In this document: positions 9,104 through 20,443 of the stretch, one piece after another
Layout: each line of letters begins with the position of its first letter
Position numbering within the stretch: the stretch's first letter is position 1
From: Pararge aegeria
Lineage: Eukaryota; Arthropoda; Insecta; Lepidoptera; Nymphalidae
NCBI RefSeq assembly: GCF_905163445.1
Contig: NC_053187.1
Coordinates: forward strand, 682,001-746,000
Direction: 5' to 3'
Length of the DNA stretch: 64,000 nt
The notes under the pieces: model-generated
Told to the model about the DNA's origin: nothing
Databases searched by the model: none
The model's input: the letters and a program-made list of their open reading frames with translations, nothing else
Translations under genes and position numbers: made by a program

Positions 9104-10539
9104 TAGTATTACATGTTTACATACTGATGTTTATGATATTAATCTTAATATGCATACACCAGCTTACGAATATCTGCATATCCGATTGAATACATCCATT
9201 TTAATCCTCCAGAGAAATATTTAATAAATGGGGGTACATTCAGATTAACGCGTGGTAAATTGTCGTGAATTCAACATGCATTAACTTTGTTGTGACGAGT
9301 ACTTTCAGTATCGTTTTATATTGGTCTTGAGTGAATAAAATGATACTTTCAAGTTTAAAAGCTATGCCATTTAAATGACAACTTACTCGCTGATGCAATT
9401 TGTGACATCAACTGATCAGTGGCTGTTTCCTGTGGTTTTGTCCGCCCTAAATAGGTGTCGTAGCGTAATGGTATAATATAATCTGTTACCATCCCGAACA
9501 TTGGGGCTCGGACACAATGATCAAGGTGGTTAGCCTATTTGGCTTAAATAACGGGAACGGCTTTTATTCCTATTAAGCACCAAATATTGTTAGGTATTGA
9601 ATATATGTAGTTGTTACTACTTAGGTAATAACAAATGAAGCCTGTCAACTGGAATAGTGAAGAGGTTCAAACCTTTATAACTCTCTTCTAGTAGTAAAAA
9701 TACCTTTGTCGAGCCATGGATTGATATTACATAGGCTATTACACAGGCATTCGTAGGGCATGATTAAAGTAAATGCATAGTTTAAACATAATAATTTTGA
9801 AATGAATTATTTTTGGGTTTTTTGGGACAAAAGAGCGACTTGTATGGCCTCAAACATATCAAATATGAAAGTTGTTTTTTTAATGACAATTTTCGCAGTA
9901 GTTTAACAGTTACATAACAATACCGCACTTTTCTGCTGACTCCGGAAATTCAGATTTGAAATCTAATTATACATAGACTTCAGTGCAAGCCAAGTGGCTT
10001 AAAAACCAAAATTTGCCTAACAACCACACTTTATGAATCAAAATAATCAACGCTACGTATGGTTCGAAATTTTCTTCGAATATGGAATACAAAATAAATT
10101 AATCAAGTTGGAACTTAAAATAAATGAATCCAATTATGAACGGACGGTAAATAAATGAAATATAACGTGTTTTTTTCCCAATTGGCTTCCCGAGCAGCTG
10201 AGGCGATAGTAAAACCGCTACGTGACTCAAGCGATACTAAAACGTCTTCGGTCTTGCGGGCGGCTTCGCTTTTGAGGTTTAAAATTCTTCGTCCGTTCAT
10301 TTATTTATCCCAGTCCACAAGTTGGTGCCACATGTGTGCCCTTACAAAGAGTTTCATAGAAGCACGTGAGTCATCTTTTGCAACAAATAGAAAAAATAAA
10401 TTCAAAACAGATAGAACCATGAGTGTTGTGCGAGACTTTTTAGAACATCAGCCTATAAAATTTAAATCACATTTATCATCATCAGCCTATAAATGTTAGC
10501 CTACTCTGATACAAGAAAGAGAATTAAGATGTTAGAGTC
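9104..10539. other. Long stretch without recognised features
   Basis: AT-rich. A tRNA-like phrase (GTCGTAGCGTAATGGTATAA) at about 9453 lacks a convincing box B partner. At 10115-10300 an inverted short phrase (GAACGGACGGTAAATAAATG versus TCCGTTCATTTATTTAT) brackets a more GC-rich block with no known protein motif. Confidence 0.4.
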
Positions 10540-10705
10540 TACATCATCATCATTATCATCATCTTAACCACAGGACGTCCACTTCTCGACATAAAGCTTT
10601 TAGACTTGGGACGCATTTTATGTCGTCTGTCCCGGTCGTGGGTGGCCACTAACACTGCATTTTTCAGTGCAGGTTTCGTCATTTCTGCACCTTGAAACAA
10701 CGTCC
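10540..10705 (-). mobile_element. RTE-like LINE 3' fragment, decayed
   Basis: (ATC)n-rich start, GGACGTCCACTTCTCGACAT, TTTTATGTCGTCTGTCCC and AACGTCCATCGGTTGTCT match the 3' end seen at 4130-4600, with many substitutions. Confidence 0.6.
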
Positions 10706-12667
10706 ATCGGTTGTCTAAACTAAATATATAAATCTGAGTCCACAAACTGCTAGAAAATTGAATAAGTCAATTTCACTTAAAAAAAGTTCCGATTAAGCCA
10801 TTGACGTTATTTAAAATAGAACTTCTCTAGCAGAAGATATAAAAAAATTCTGAAATCATTCTCCAATTATTCATATTCGATCGAGGCCATTGATAAAAAC
10901 GGTCAGTTAAGATAGAAATAAAATGCAAAATCTTTCAACTTGCAAGCTGTAAGAGATCAAAGAGCAGAAATCAATGTATTTTTAGCAACAAAAAAAGGAC
11001 ACTTTATGGATTTTTTATTAGATCGAGCTAAATTGAGGTCCTTTTAAATTTTCTGTAATTTCATTTCCCATTCACTATTTAACAAGAAACATGCAGTCAA
11101 GTACAATAGCGTATAATATATGGTTAATGTCTAGTTATTTCGATAGCAATAAAGGTGTGGAACGCCCTTCCAGCGTCGGGCTATTTCTTACCTTTGGAGA
11201 AAGAGTAAAATAAGCATTTTCACGGCAAATACTTTCCACCCGAGACATTTTATCATAAGGTATTATTAACTTCTAGTTAAGAGCAAGCCCATGTTCTTAA
11301 AGAAAACTGGTGGTATAAAATGTGTCTAATGACTACTTGTCCCCGTACGCTTGTACCGTAGTGTACATCGCGAAGCTTTACTCTTTATAAAAATCAAATT
11401 CCATTCCTAATATTGAGAGTTCTTTGATAAACCTTGTTAACTCTTTTGCGACGGTAACCGATACCTCCAATAATAGCGCGATTCGGTGTTCACTTCTACT
11501 TTATTTCTTTCGAGTTTCGCTCGTCACTTTTATTCCGCACTTTAGCTTCTACCTCAATTCAGCCACTCTCATCTTTCTCTGCATCAGAATTTACTAAATA
11601 ACCATCACAACTTATTTTGAACTCTATTACTCTTTCTATGTGGTTGAATTTAGAGCGTACCTTTGCCGTATCTGCAATGTTTTTACTTTTCATTGCGACG
11701 GGCGGAATATGATGCAGAAATGTAAAATGTAAGGACAATTGAGTGGGGAGGGAAGCGCAAATGTGTAGCGAGCTACTCTTTGTCTCAGACATGAAATGTC
11801 ATTTTTTAGAATAGTCTTTTTTAAATTTGCTTGAGGAAATATGGGGATCTTCATTCACTTCTAATTAGTGACTTCTTTATAAATTATTCAGCATTCATGC
11901 TTTATGTTTTGCATAATAGTCGTTCTTTATTATTTCGTTTTTATTTTTACTATAGTGCTTTCACGCACTGATGCCGAATTTCTAATACTTTGTATTTAAC
12001 TTTGTACTTTTTATTTGCGTCTTAGAGTCCCACTGCTTATATATAAATGATATTTCAAAAAAGTATGTTCATTCAAAAACACATATCACACAACACACAG
12101 TTATATCATAAATAATTGTCAAGTCATTCAACTTTTACTTGGATATCTGACATACCTACTTATGTAAAATAAACGGTCTTGGGGCTATTCTTTGTTTATT
12201 GGTTAAATTAAAATCAAAGCCATAAGATTACCGGTTATATATAGTGGTGCTGATTGTGATGCACAGAAATCACTGAAGAAACTAAATTGACTTTTATACA
12301 TATATATATTTTTTTTAGGGAATACAGTGTGAACAGGACAGTACTACTTGTAGATCTAATAAATTTTGTTTAGTTTAGACATTTGTGAATAGAATTGGCA
12401 CCTGCATACTTTTATTTACCTAATAATTTCCTTCCTAAAAACCTTCTAATTTGAGTTTTGAGTTTCTGATTGAAACAATCAGTGATTGTTATAAATGTAA
12501 ACTGTGTGAACTTTTTAAAACATTCCCATTTGCATATAGAAAGTTCGAAGATAAAAGTTATGTTTTACAAATTTTGTAGAAATTTACATTCTGGATGTAA
12601 AACTTAATATTTAAACTGGAAGGAACTAGCTTACACATTTTTAATGTCAGATAAATCTCCAGTCTGG
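10706..12667. other. Long stretch without recognised features
   Basis: No supported gene. The minus-strand ORF at 11559-11792 has no domain I recognise. A 27-bp phrase at 11628-11654 (TACTCTTTCTATGTGGTTGA...) is repeated exactly at 13216-13242 inside a LINE remnant. Confidence 0.4.
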
Positions 12668-12874
12668 TCACGGAGCACGAAAATACTGCTCGCAAGTTCC
12701 ACAGCCTGGGGAATCGTAAATCTTGAATTCCGAGTCTCCCTGCGTCTCTGATATATCTAATCCCAGAGTAACAATAGGCTTTGACACGTTATAAGGTTCA
12801 ATTACTTGGGAAGAGGTTATTATAAGTGTAGGAACTTGCATTTTCGTGATAAAAATAAAAACACCTAAATCCAT
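12668..12874 (-). CDS. Unrecognised short ORF, 68 codons
   Basis: Starts with a genuine ATG at 12874 and reads to TGA. The first 20 or so residues are hydrophobic (MDLGVFIFITKMQVPTLIIT) and could be a weak signal peptide; the last third has two cysteines in a Cys-Gly-Thr-Cys pattern. Codon 65-66 also holds a possible splice donor-like GTATTT in GAGCAGTATTTT, so it could be a first exon. No family is recognised, and the upstream sequence is simple AT-rich DNA. It may be chance. Confidence 0.18.
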   Translation of the reverse strand: MDLGVFIFITKMQVPTLIITSSQVIEPYNVSKPIVTLGLDISETQGDSEFKIYDSPGCGTCEQYFRAP

Positions 12875-12969
12875 ACTTTAATTATTATTACTTTTATTGT
12901 TTTTTTTTGAATTTCTTGACAATGTTTAATTATAATAAAAAGGTATTCTTTTTTTTAATTTATAAAAAA

Positions 12970-13570
12970 ACATCCACCCTCCGCTTGCGGGGTTTTGAAT
13001 GCCCAAGCAACCCGTATTCAGGGCTCCAGAGTGAGAAACCTCCTCGCATTACGCGCTCTTTCAAAGACTCCTGCTTTCTGTATCCGACCCTTGATCTAAC
13101 AACCAAGCAAAAGTTTTTAAGATGTTGGTCTAAGCTTTTCGCGAGAAGACCATTGGCTGAAACGACGATCGGAACAATAACGGTCGACTCAACACTCCAC
13201 ATGGCAGTTATCTACTACTCTTTCTATGTGGTTGAATTTAGATCATATTGTACTGAGCAAGGTCCAAGAATTAAGATACTTTTTCCTTTTCAGCTCTCAC
13301 CAGATTATCGTCATGTGGAATAGTAATGTCAACAATTATTGCACGGCGCACTGATCGATCGACTAGCACTATGTCAGGTCTTTTAGCTGTAATATAGCAG
13401 ATAGTGCTATTCGATTGATCCCAGTAGAGTAATGCACTGCTTTTTTCAAGAACTGACGCCGGGTCGTCCTTATAGGTACGACCCGGCGTCAGTTACGGCG
13501 TCAGACCGTACGGCGTAAGGCCATACCGAAGAGCAAGTTGTTTATGAATTATCCTGGCTTCTTGATTATG
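12970..13570 (-). pseudogene. Decayed reverse-transcriptase ORF remnant of a non-LTR element
   Basis: Minus-strand frames give TAKRPDIVLVDRSVRRAIIV followed by DITIPHDDNLVRAEKEKVS, then after a stop and a frame change MWSVESTVIVPIVVSANGLL and AKSLDQHLKNF, a run I recognise as the C-terminal region of a lepidopteran non-LTR polyprotein. The frame is broken between the two blocks by about 40 extra bases (13213-13252) that resemble 11.6 kb, and upstream by a hairpin at 13451-13494. Clearly a dead copy. Confidence 0.65.
13451..13494. repeat. Perfect hairpin, 17-bp GC-rich stem
   Basis: AACTGACGCCGGGTCGT (13451-13467) pairs exactly with 13478-13494; the loop is 10 nt and itself can extend by CC/GG. 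A third partial unit (TTACGGCGTCAGACCG) follows directly. Confidence 0.85.
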
Positions 13571-14654
13571 TCTGTGCAAGTATTCGTCGTTAGGAAGATG
13601 ATTTATTATAATTATTATTAATATCATAAACGCGATAATTATTTTGTTAGCTTATTTCGACAACCGACTTGATGTCACATAGAGTTAGTTAAATGAACGG
13701 ACAGTAACATAGGCTATTTTTGGTCCTGGGAAAATATTAAATTCCCAATGGTGGTTTACAATAACATTCGTACTTTTGATACAGACCACAACAAGACATA
13801 GTTAGAACAATATTATACCTTCCAAGAAAACCCCTTAAATCTCTTTTATATTTCATTGTTACAGTATTATATAACCACTCGTAATATTAAAATAGTTAAA
13901 TCTGAGTTTATTCGTTAGTCACGTTTTAAGTACGTTTTAAGTTTAGTCACGTTAACTGATCACGATGAAATTTTGTAAGTAGTAAGCACAGAAACTACCT
14001 TCCGTCCAGAAGAAAATATACAGTTCTGAAAGTATGAACAAATTAGTACATACTAAAAAAGGACAACCCGAATATAAATTATCGCAAACAAGCAATCTAC
14101 TAAAATATATTGTAGATCTAATAATAAGTGAAGCATTTAGAAGTCAAAACATATCACTTTTATTTGCCTGGCTGTACATTTAAAAGAGCTTCACGCTGAA
14201 AGCGCTGGATCGATACAACTTTGAAAGGCACAATCATAAGTATCTATTGTTTTTATTTATTTACTTAATTTCAATCAGTACGGTTGACAGTTACACTAAT
14301 TAAATACATAGTAAATTAAATTATAAAAATTTAAAAGAGAAGGAAAGAAACAGAAAAGAAATAAAAACAAATATAACATGATCATTAAAATAACGTAACA
14401 ATAGTAATACTTACTAGTAAATATGCTATGTTCTTACACAATCAAGTTAAGTTAAAATCATAGTGCAATTACATTTCTCACAGTAGCTGGTAATAGAGTT
14501 CCAAGGATCTGCAAATACGGCACCGTGAGGTGACTCTGTCAGTAGAGCATTTAGCGCCGATGCAGTCAAGGAATGGGAGATCTAACGCGGGACTGACAAG
14601 ACGGGAAGCCGAACTAACCGGCCTTGCTGCGCTATGGCTTTGCCCGATATTTGT
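13571..14654. other. Mostly unassigned; possible LINE 3' part at 14480-14640
   Basis: The block at about 14480-14640 (GTAGAGCATTTAGCGCCGAT...GACTGACAAGACGGGAAGCC) is richer in GC than its surroundings and looks like decayed coding sequence, but no frame stays open and I cannot name it. Confidence 0.3.
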
Positions 14655-14770
14655 TTTATACTACGACAATTCACACATCGCCATCTAATTTTCCAGTTCT
14701 GGGAATCGAACCCACAGCCTTGGATTTAGAAAGCAGGGGCGCTGCCCACTGCGCCAATCGGCTGTTAAAA
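14655..14770 (-). mobile_element. Family A SINE with internal deletion
   Basis: The 3' end (CACACATCGCCATCTA) is joined directly to the head (TTTTCCAGTTCTGGGAATCG, AACCCACAGCC, CTGCCCACTGCGCCAATCGG), so about 150 bp of the body is missing. Confidence 0.75.
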
Positions 14771-15197
14771 AAAGTAGTTGTAGTCGTGCTTTTTGTAACA
14801 GAGCTCGTCCGGGGAAGTACTACTCCCATTGTTATTGCTGCCGCCAACCTTGAGGCTTGGCATTTAGGCTTCTGATCTATGGATTTTTGAAAACGTGTTT
14901 CTTGCAAGTTTTATAATAATAATATAAATAATATATTTGTTTATTGTTCAATAAAACATAGGTACAATTTACATTACATCTGCACAATAGGTATAACTTA
15001 TATTAATGTTAAAATTAACACGGATATACAGAAATCAACTGTCCCTAAGCTAGGTATAAACCTGTGTTATAGGCGACAGTGCTCTCCTTATAAATATGGC
15101 TCGTTTAAAACAAAAAGAAAAAAAATAAAGATATCAATTCGCAGGTAACGCTGGTAATCATATTTGTACTAGGTTACATGTTTTGAACGTTTTATAC
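14771..15197. other. Repeat F fragment and unassigned sequence
   Basis: 14800-14880 contains CAGAGCTCGTCCGGGGAAGT followed by ATTGCTGCCGCCAA, phrases of a common lepidopteran interspersed repeat also seen at 31258-31450. The remainder is AT-rich with nothing recognised. Confidence 0.4.
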
Positions 15198-15235
<38 letters not shown>

Positions 15236-15238
15236 GTG
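15198..15238. repeat. (TG)n microsatellite
   Basis: About 41 bp of TG repeat with one TTTG interruption. Confidence 0.95.
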
Positions 15239-15319
15239 ACTATTACCGAACTAAGATAAAACTTCAAGCAACTTTTCAGTTTCTGCATATGTTTGCGTGA
15301 GCAACCATTCTTTGTCACG

Positions 15320-15392
15320 TTTTGCGAAGTGTTACTCTGTTTATAGCCGTCCATTCCCATGTGCTGGGCCATCTACTTGGTGTGCCAATTAT
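15320..15392 (+). mobile_element. Repeat F 3' fragment
   Basis: TTTGCGAAGTGTTACTCTGT, then CTGGGCCATCTACTTGGTGT and GCCAATTATT, the same 3' end as at 60100-60175. Confidence 0.55.
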
Positions 15393-16167
15393 TACTAAAA
15401 TATACATAATATACATTAACTCCCGTTACTAGGGAACTTATCGATGATAAATATGCATTATGTTGCAAGGTAATAGGACAGACATATCGAGCATTTCAGA
15501 AATCCTAGCAACTGATAAAATTGGTATAAGTTACGTTAGGTTAGGATTTAAATATTCGTATGTTTTTGTTGGTAATTTAATACATTACTATGCAAAATAA
15601 TATTACTAGTCTATACTTTCATTTTGCTTGTGTTGTAAGCTAATTTAACGCAATTTATTTGCATGCGGTGTTTAAACTATACTTAAGTTGCTGAACATTT
15701 TTTCTTCATTGCACTGTATACGCTAGTTTAAATTGTTTAATGTAGTGTCGGTAAAAAAATTAAATGAAAAAAGAACCTGAGTTTTCAATTATATGGTCCT
15801 TTTTTACATTTTTGCATTTCTTTGGCAAAAGTGGATGCAGTAATCTTACACTATGTCAAAGTATTCTTTTACGTAAACTAAAACGCAAGGTAAACTCACC
15901 TGCGTTAACTTAGTACTATTTTATCGTGGAAACAAAACATACATGTAGGCTCTACGTTAGTACAAGCACCTAGCAAGCATCGATATTCGAACAAGGAATC
16001 AGAGTAAAACAGACGTTATTGTCCTAGTTATAAGGCTTCAGTTGTTTCGTACATCTACAGCCAGGGACCCTCACGAAAACTTACTGAAACTTACGGAATA
16101 TAGTACGACTATAAACTAAAACGCATTCGTTCTACTTTACTTGACGTTAATCTGTTTTGATACTTAA
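15393..16167. other. No feature recognised
   Basis: AT-rich sequence with no coding potential and no familiar repeat. Confidence 0.4.
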
Positions 16168-16430
16168 ATAATAAATAAATAAATATACTACGAGAATACA
16201 CACATCACCATCTAGCCCCAAAGTAAGCGTAGCTTGTGTTATGTGTACTAAGATGCCTGATGAATAGTTTAATGAAATATATACATAAATACTTACAATA
16301 TACATATAAACACCCAGACACTGATAAACATTAATGCTCATCACACAAACCTTTTCCAGTTGTGGGAATCCCACGGCCTAGGGGTTAGAAAGCCGGGTTG
16401 TTGCAAACTGCGCCCATCGGCTGTCAAATA
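16168..16430 (-). mobile_element. Family A SINE, near full length
   Basis: Complement order: (AAAT)n tail at left, ACACATCACCATCTAGCCCC, AAAGTAAGCGTAGC, ATATAAACACCCAGACACTG, CAGTTGTGGGAATCCCACGG, and a tRNA-like head ending GCGCCCATCGGCTGTCAA. Confidence 0.8.
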
Positions 16431-16482
16431 TCTATAAAAGTAAATATGTTTTCGCGAGGACAAACATCGATGTTTTTCCACT

Positions 16483-16733
16483 CATCATCATCATCACTTC
16501 AACCGATTGAAGTCCACTGCTGGGCATAGGTCTTTTGTAGAGAGTTAAAAAAAACACGGTCCTGGGCCGCTTGCTTCCAGCGGCTCCCAGCGACTCGTTT
16601 GATGTCGTCTGCCCACCTCGTTGGGGGCCGACCAACACTGCGTTTACCTTTGCGGGGTCGCCATTCCAACCCCAATGTCCATCGGATCGCCGAGCTATGT
16701 GCCCCGCCCATTTCCATTCAAAAAAAAAAAAAA
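16483..16733 (-). pseudogene. RTE-like LINE 3' end, truncated
   Basis: Minus-strand reading from 16717 gives LEWRPRKGKRSVGRPPTRWA, DDIKRVAGSRWKQAAQD and QQWTSIG, the C-terminus of the RTE-type polyprotein, ending at an (ATG)n tail. At its 5' side the copy stops at a 14-A run at 16717-16733 inside the coding sequence, an abrupt junction. Confidence 0.75.
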
Positions 16734-16847
16734 AGCAATGTAGCATAACCATATCACGACAATCGTGAGCTGGCACTTATTCAGAGCAAAAGTTGCATAA
16801 AGAAGGTCTCTGACACCATGTCAGAGGATAACTGGGTGCGAAACATA

Positions 16848-16992
16848 AAAAAAAAAAAATCGTCTGTAACTGTCCACTGCTCGACTAAAGGCTACTCCCA
16901 ACTAGAGGGTTTGCCCATAATTTCCACGCTTTGAAGACGGGTTGGTGATCTCAGTAGATGGTAGTAGAACTACTACTGCCACTGCTGTTCTC
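16848..16992 (-). mobile_element. LINE 3' fragment, second type
   Basis: An A-run, GTCCACTGCTCGACTAAAGG, TTTCCACGCTTTGAAGACGG and GTTGGTGATCTCAGTAGATG are phrases from another common lepidopteran LINE tail. Confidence 0.45.
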
Positions 16993-17236
16993 CAAATGTG
17001 ATGATGCAGTCTAAGATGGTAGCGGGCTAACCTATTAGGGAGTATTGTAGTCATACCCCTAATCGGTTTCCACGCGACATCGCACCCGAACACTAAATCG
17101 CTTAGCGGCACGTTTGCAACTAACCATCGTCAAAGCCCGGCCAGAGAAAATTTAGAAATTATAAATTATTGCCCCTGGCCGGGAATCGAACCTTCTACTA
17201 AGTTCATAGCGCTCACTGCGCCCTAAGGAGATCGTA
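16993..17236 (-). mobile_element. Family B SINE, near full length with tRNA head
   Basis: Complement of the standard order: TGATGATGCAGTCTAAGATG, GCGGGCTAACCTATTAGGGA, CCCCTAATCGGTTTCCACGC, TTAGCGGCACGT, then box B complement GGCCGGGAATCGAACC and box A region TAGCGCTCACTGCGCC. Confidence 0.8.
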
Positions 17237-17844
17237 AATGCCGTAATAGTAAAACAGCAGAATTTATATATTAAATTTATTTTTAAAATGTAGTTTTTTA
17301 AAGTTATTTATTTAAAATTTTATATATTTAAAATTGACAGAGAGTCGCAGATTCAAATCGATTCCAAAGTTTTCATATGCATTTTAAATTATATAAAATT
17401 GATATTACCTCCAAGTGTAGGTAAACTCACTTTAAAAATTATAAAAAAAACATAATTAAATAATAAAAATAAGCATTAAAGTCTACACAACAATTATAAG
17501 TACGACGTGATCCCAAAATTGTCCTCACATTACGTTTGGGCTGTAGGAACTGAAAGAAAACCACTTGATAATAACTATGGTGGATATGTTATATAATATA
17601 GAATACAATTATTATTTAATTGAAAAAAGAAATGTGTAATAAATTAATAAAAAAATAAAGTAGTAAATATTTAGTTTGAGTGATAAAGCCAAAAAAAGAA
17701 TTGAAAAAAACACAAGGACCCTTGCTTAAATGTTTTGGTTTTGCAAAATATATTCTCGTAATTCCTTTTTAAAAGAGAGTTTTGACGTGCTGATGTCCCG
17801 AAATGGCGGAGTTGAGCACGGAGCGGTCGTTCCAACATTTAATA
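17237..17844. other. No feature recognised
   Basis: Very AT-rich. An AGTTTTCATATGCATTTTAA phrase near 17365 is shared with 21923, where it belongs to a family C-like repeat. Confidence 0.35.
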
Positions 17845-18060
17845 GCCGCGAAGTCAAAATGTCGCGGCAGTCCATGTACGACTTGTCCCCAACGAGATGG
17901 ACACACGAAATTAAGCGCGTCGCAGGTTGCCGCCGGAATTTAAAACTCCCTCCAAAAGTCCTATGTCTAGCAGTGGACGTCTATCGGTTGATATGATAAT
18001 GTAAGAATAGAATAGAATAGAATAGAATAAAATAGAATAGAATATAATTTTATTGTTTAC
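17845..18060 (+). mobile_element. RTE-like LINE 3' end with (AGAAT)n
   Basis: GAGATGGACACACGAAATTAAG, GCGTCGCAGGTTGCCGCCGG, CCTATGTCTAGCAGTGGACG and a TGATATGAT end match the LINE 3' terminus in plus orientation. It is followed at 18005-18045 by an (AGAAT)n array, then a TATAATTTTATTGTTTAC phrase that looks like another element's tail. Confidence 0.6.
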
Positions 18061-19720
18061 TGTTTACACATAGAAAGGCAGTTGACAAGGCCTAGAAAAG
18101 TATTCAAAACAGTATACCCACAGCTGGGCGTACAATTATATTATTAAATAAGTATAAAATTTAAATATATATATACTATGCCTCGCTGCGGTGGTTTCGA
18201 GGACGTTTTCGATTTTATTTAGTTTTAAATAGTTTATTTTAGGTTATATTTATATTTTTAAGTAATAATATTACTATATTTCAAGAAAATTTAAAAATTA
18301 AAAAAAACAATCTAAGTATAACCACAATATAAAATCAGTGACAAAATATATATAGGTATAAGATTATTAATAATTAAATAAAATTGAAACAATAAAAAAA
18401 AAGTTAGAGGCATATAAATTAAAACTAAACAGATCCAGAGAACAGTCTCCACGTCAACTGTCATCGAAGACGTTTAAGGCAAGCTAGTTTTTCGTACAGA
18501 TAGGCTTATGAAACTTTAGTATTCCTAAACTGTTATACTTTTTAATAATGGTACGGAACCCTTCGTTTGTACGTTTTTTTTTATATAGAAAATGTATACG
18601 TCAAGAGTTGAGTACTTATTGCTAAGATTTGCTTTCAAATCTACGTGTGTTCCAAACTAACGATTTTTTTTTTACAATACTTCGCTTTTTATTATTACTA
18701 ACTAACTGGTCTTGAAAATCAGTTTTAATACGTTTCGTATTAGGTCTATTTTAGTCTGACGATATGTCTGCTACTGTACAACGTGTAACAGAATTACGAA
18801 ATAATATTGAAGGATGCATACGTATATTTCATAAGGAATCACCTTGTAAAAATACTAAATCAAAAGAAACATTTAATGGGGTTAGTGTTTACTTATGACA
18901 ACCCTTGAACCTTGTATTGAAGATACAAGACCGATACGCAACGTGCACCTTAAAAAGTGACAGGAGTCACTTGATTTTAATTTCGCGTGAGATGTTATGG
19001 CTGTATCTGATTGCTTTCAGTAAAAACTATGGCAGTTGATTACTCAGAAAATATTAGGTTTTCAGTATCTGAGATAAGTCTTAGAGTCAGTACATAATGC
19101 ACCTCTAAAGCCTGTGAAATATTATTGCGGTTTTCATTTACACGTTGTATACGAAAACTATCAATGCTTGCGAGTTGTGCAGGCTCGTACTAACTCGTTT
19201 AGTGGAGAACCGGGCCCGGCAACACTGTGACTACACAACAAATTAGTCTCTAAGAGTCGATTAATGTCCTTCGAAGATGCAGTGCACCACCCAATGAATT
19301 TCCCCTTCAGCAACCGTTTGTCTTGCTCTAACGAATGGTACCTGATAGGGACAGACGTTTCTACTATTAACACTGGATCAGGAAGGACAATGATATTTCC
19401 TTCGTAAGATTACATAGACTTGATCACTATCCACTGCTTGTGAACCTATGAAATAAATCTTATAGCAGTTAGAAAGCGCGCAATGGATATGAAATGTAAT
19501 TTATCTCGAGGATTACTGGAGCTACCATAATACGTACTGGTAAGTTAGAGACATTATCGATGCTATCAAGTTCTCGTTACATTGAGTACTAATATTTCGT
19601 GAAACAGGTTGGAAATTCCGTTCCTAAAACGTTCCAGTTTTCAAACTATAGTCATTCTTACATAACGTAGGATTTAATCAATGGTAAAAAGGGTATGTAA
19701 AATGACTTAAATGATGAATT
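18061..19720. other. Long stretch without recognised features
   Basis: AT-rich. The minus-strand ORF at 19161-19373 is not supported by any motif. Confidence 0.4.
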
Positions 19721-19970
19721 TTGACGACCTTCTTGGCGCTGCGGTGAGCGCCATGGTATCGGTTCAGGTCCCCGATCCGTTTTTGAATTTTCTCTGGTCT
19801 GGTCTGGTGGGAGGCTGCGATCGTGGCTTGTAACTACCCTACCGGCAAAGACGTGCCGATAAGCGATTTAGCATTCCGGTACGATGTGGCGTAGAAACCG
19901 ACAAGGGATAATTATAACTGCCATACTCTCCCTAACAGCTTAGCCCGCTACTATCTTAGACTGCCTCGTC
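19721..19970 (+). mobile_element. Family B SINE, 3'-truncated at a repeat junction
   Basis: tRNA-like head TTGGCGCTGCGGTGAGCGCC, box B-like GGTTCAGGTCCCCGATCC, body TCTCTGGTCTGGTCTGGTGG, GACGTGCCGATAAGCG and ATCTTAGACTGCCTCG. It stops where the Penelope-like repeat copy 2 starts at about 19972. Confidence 0.8.
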
Positions 19971-19971
19971 C

Positions 19972-20260
19972 CCATTATGAAAATTAAGCGTAATTTGCTA
20001 TACTCCGCGAAAAGCAGGAGAATCAGCAGCAGTTTACCACACCAAACCGATCTTCGGCTATGTACCCTCTTCGCACGTTTCGCTCCGAAACCGGAGCATC
20101 CTCAGGAGATGTTGACTTTACAATTGTCTTTACATTTAACCATTGCGAAGATCTGTTTGGTGAGCATAAGGATTGAAGAAATTATAAATTACACCATACA
20201 GATTCTCCTGCTTTTCGTGGAATATAACAAACTAAGCTATATTTCATAATATATCGTAAT
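19972..20260. repeat. Penelope-like repeat copy 2: inverted arms with hammerhead-like motif
   Basis: The left arm, 19972-20117, is minus-oriented and carries tail (ATTATGAAAATTAAGCGTAA), then the ribozyme-like block; the right arm, about 20145-20260, is a plus-oriented tail (GCGAAGATCTGTTTGGTGAG ... CAGATTCTCCTGCTTTTCG). On the minus strand the block reads ACATCTC, core CTGAGGA, hairpin GCTCCG-GTTT-CGGAGC, GAAAC, GTGCGAAGAG. The core and stem II are intact, and UCUC can pair with GAGG for stem I, but the expected cleavage triplet GTA is GAA. Confidence 0.7.
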
Positions 20261-20334
20261 ATAATATATTTGCATCGTCCCTGTTTACAATTAAATTTAT
20301 TTAAATGATGAAATATTTGTTACGGGTATATGTA

Positions 20335-20443
20335 TATGTGAAGCGATAAGCGCCAAATTGTATTATACGTTGTTTTGTTATACATTCCTTTTTTTATGTT
20401 TTTCTGTGTGCAATAAAAATATATCCATTCATTCATTCACTTA
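20335..20443 (+). mobile_element. Non-LTR retrotransposon 3' tail
   Basis: GTGAAGCGATAAGCGCCAAA, TTTCTGTGTGCAATAAAAAT and an (ATTC)n end; same tail type as 531-665. Confidence 0.55.

Noticed and set aside
10155..10499. 114-codon plus-strand ORF
   Set aside because: Overlaps an open frame on the other strand and ends in low-complexity (ATC)n sequence; no family recognised.
12907..13323. 138-codon plus-strand ORF, one of the longest in the window
   Set aside because: It is the antisense of the reverse-transcriptase remnant on the minus strand.
19161..19373. 70-codon minus-strand ORF
   Set aside because: No recognisable motif, no neighbouring exon and no promoter signal.
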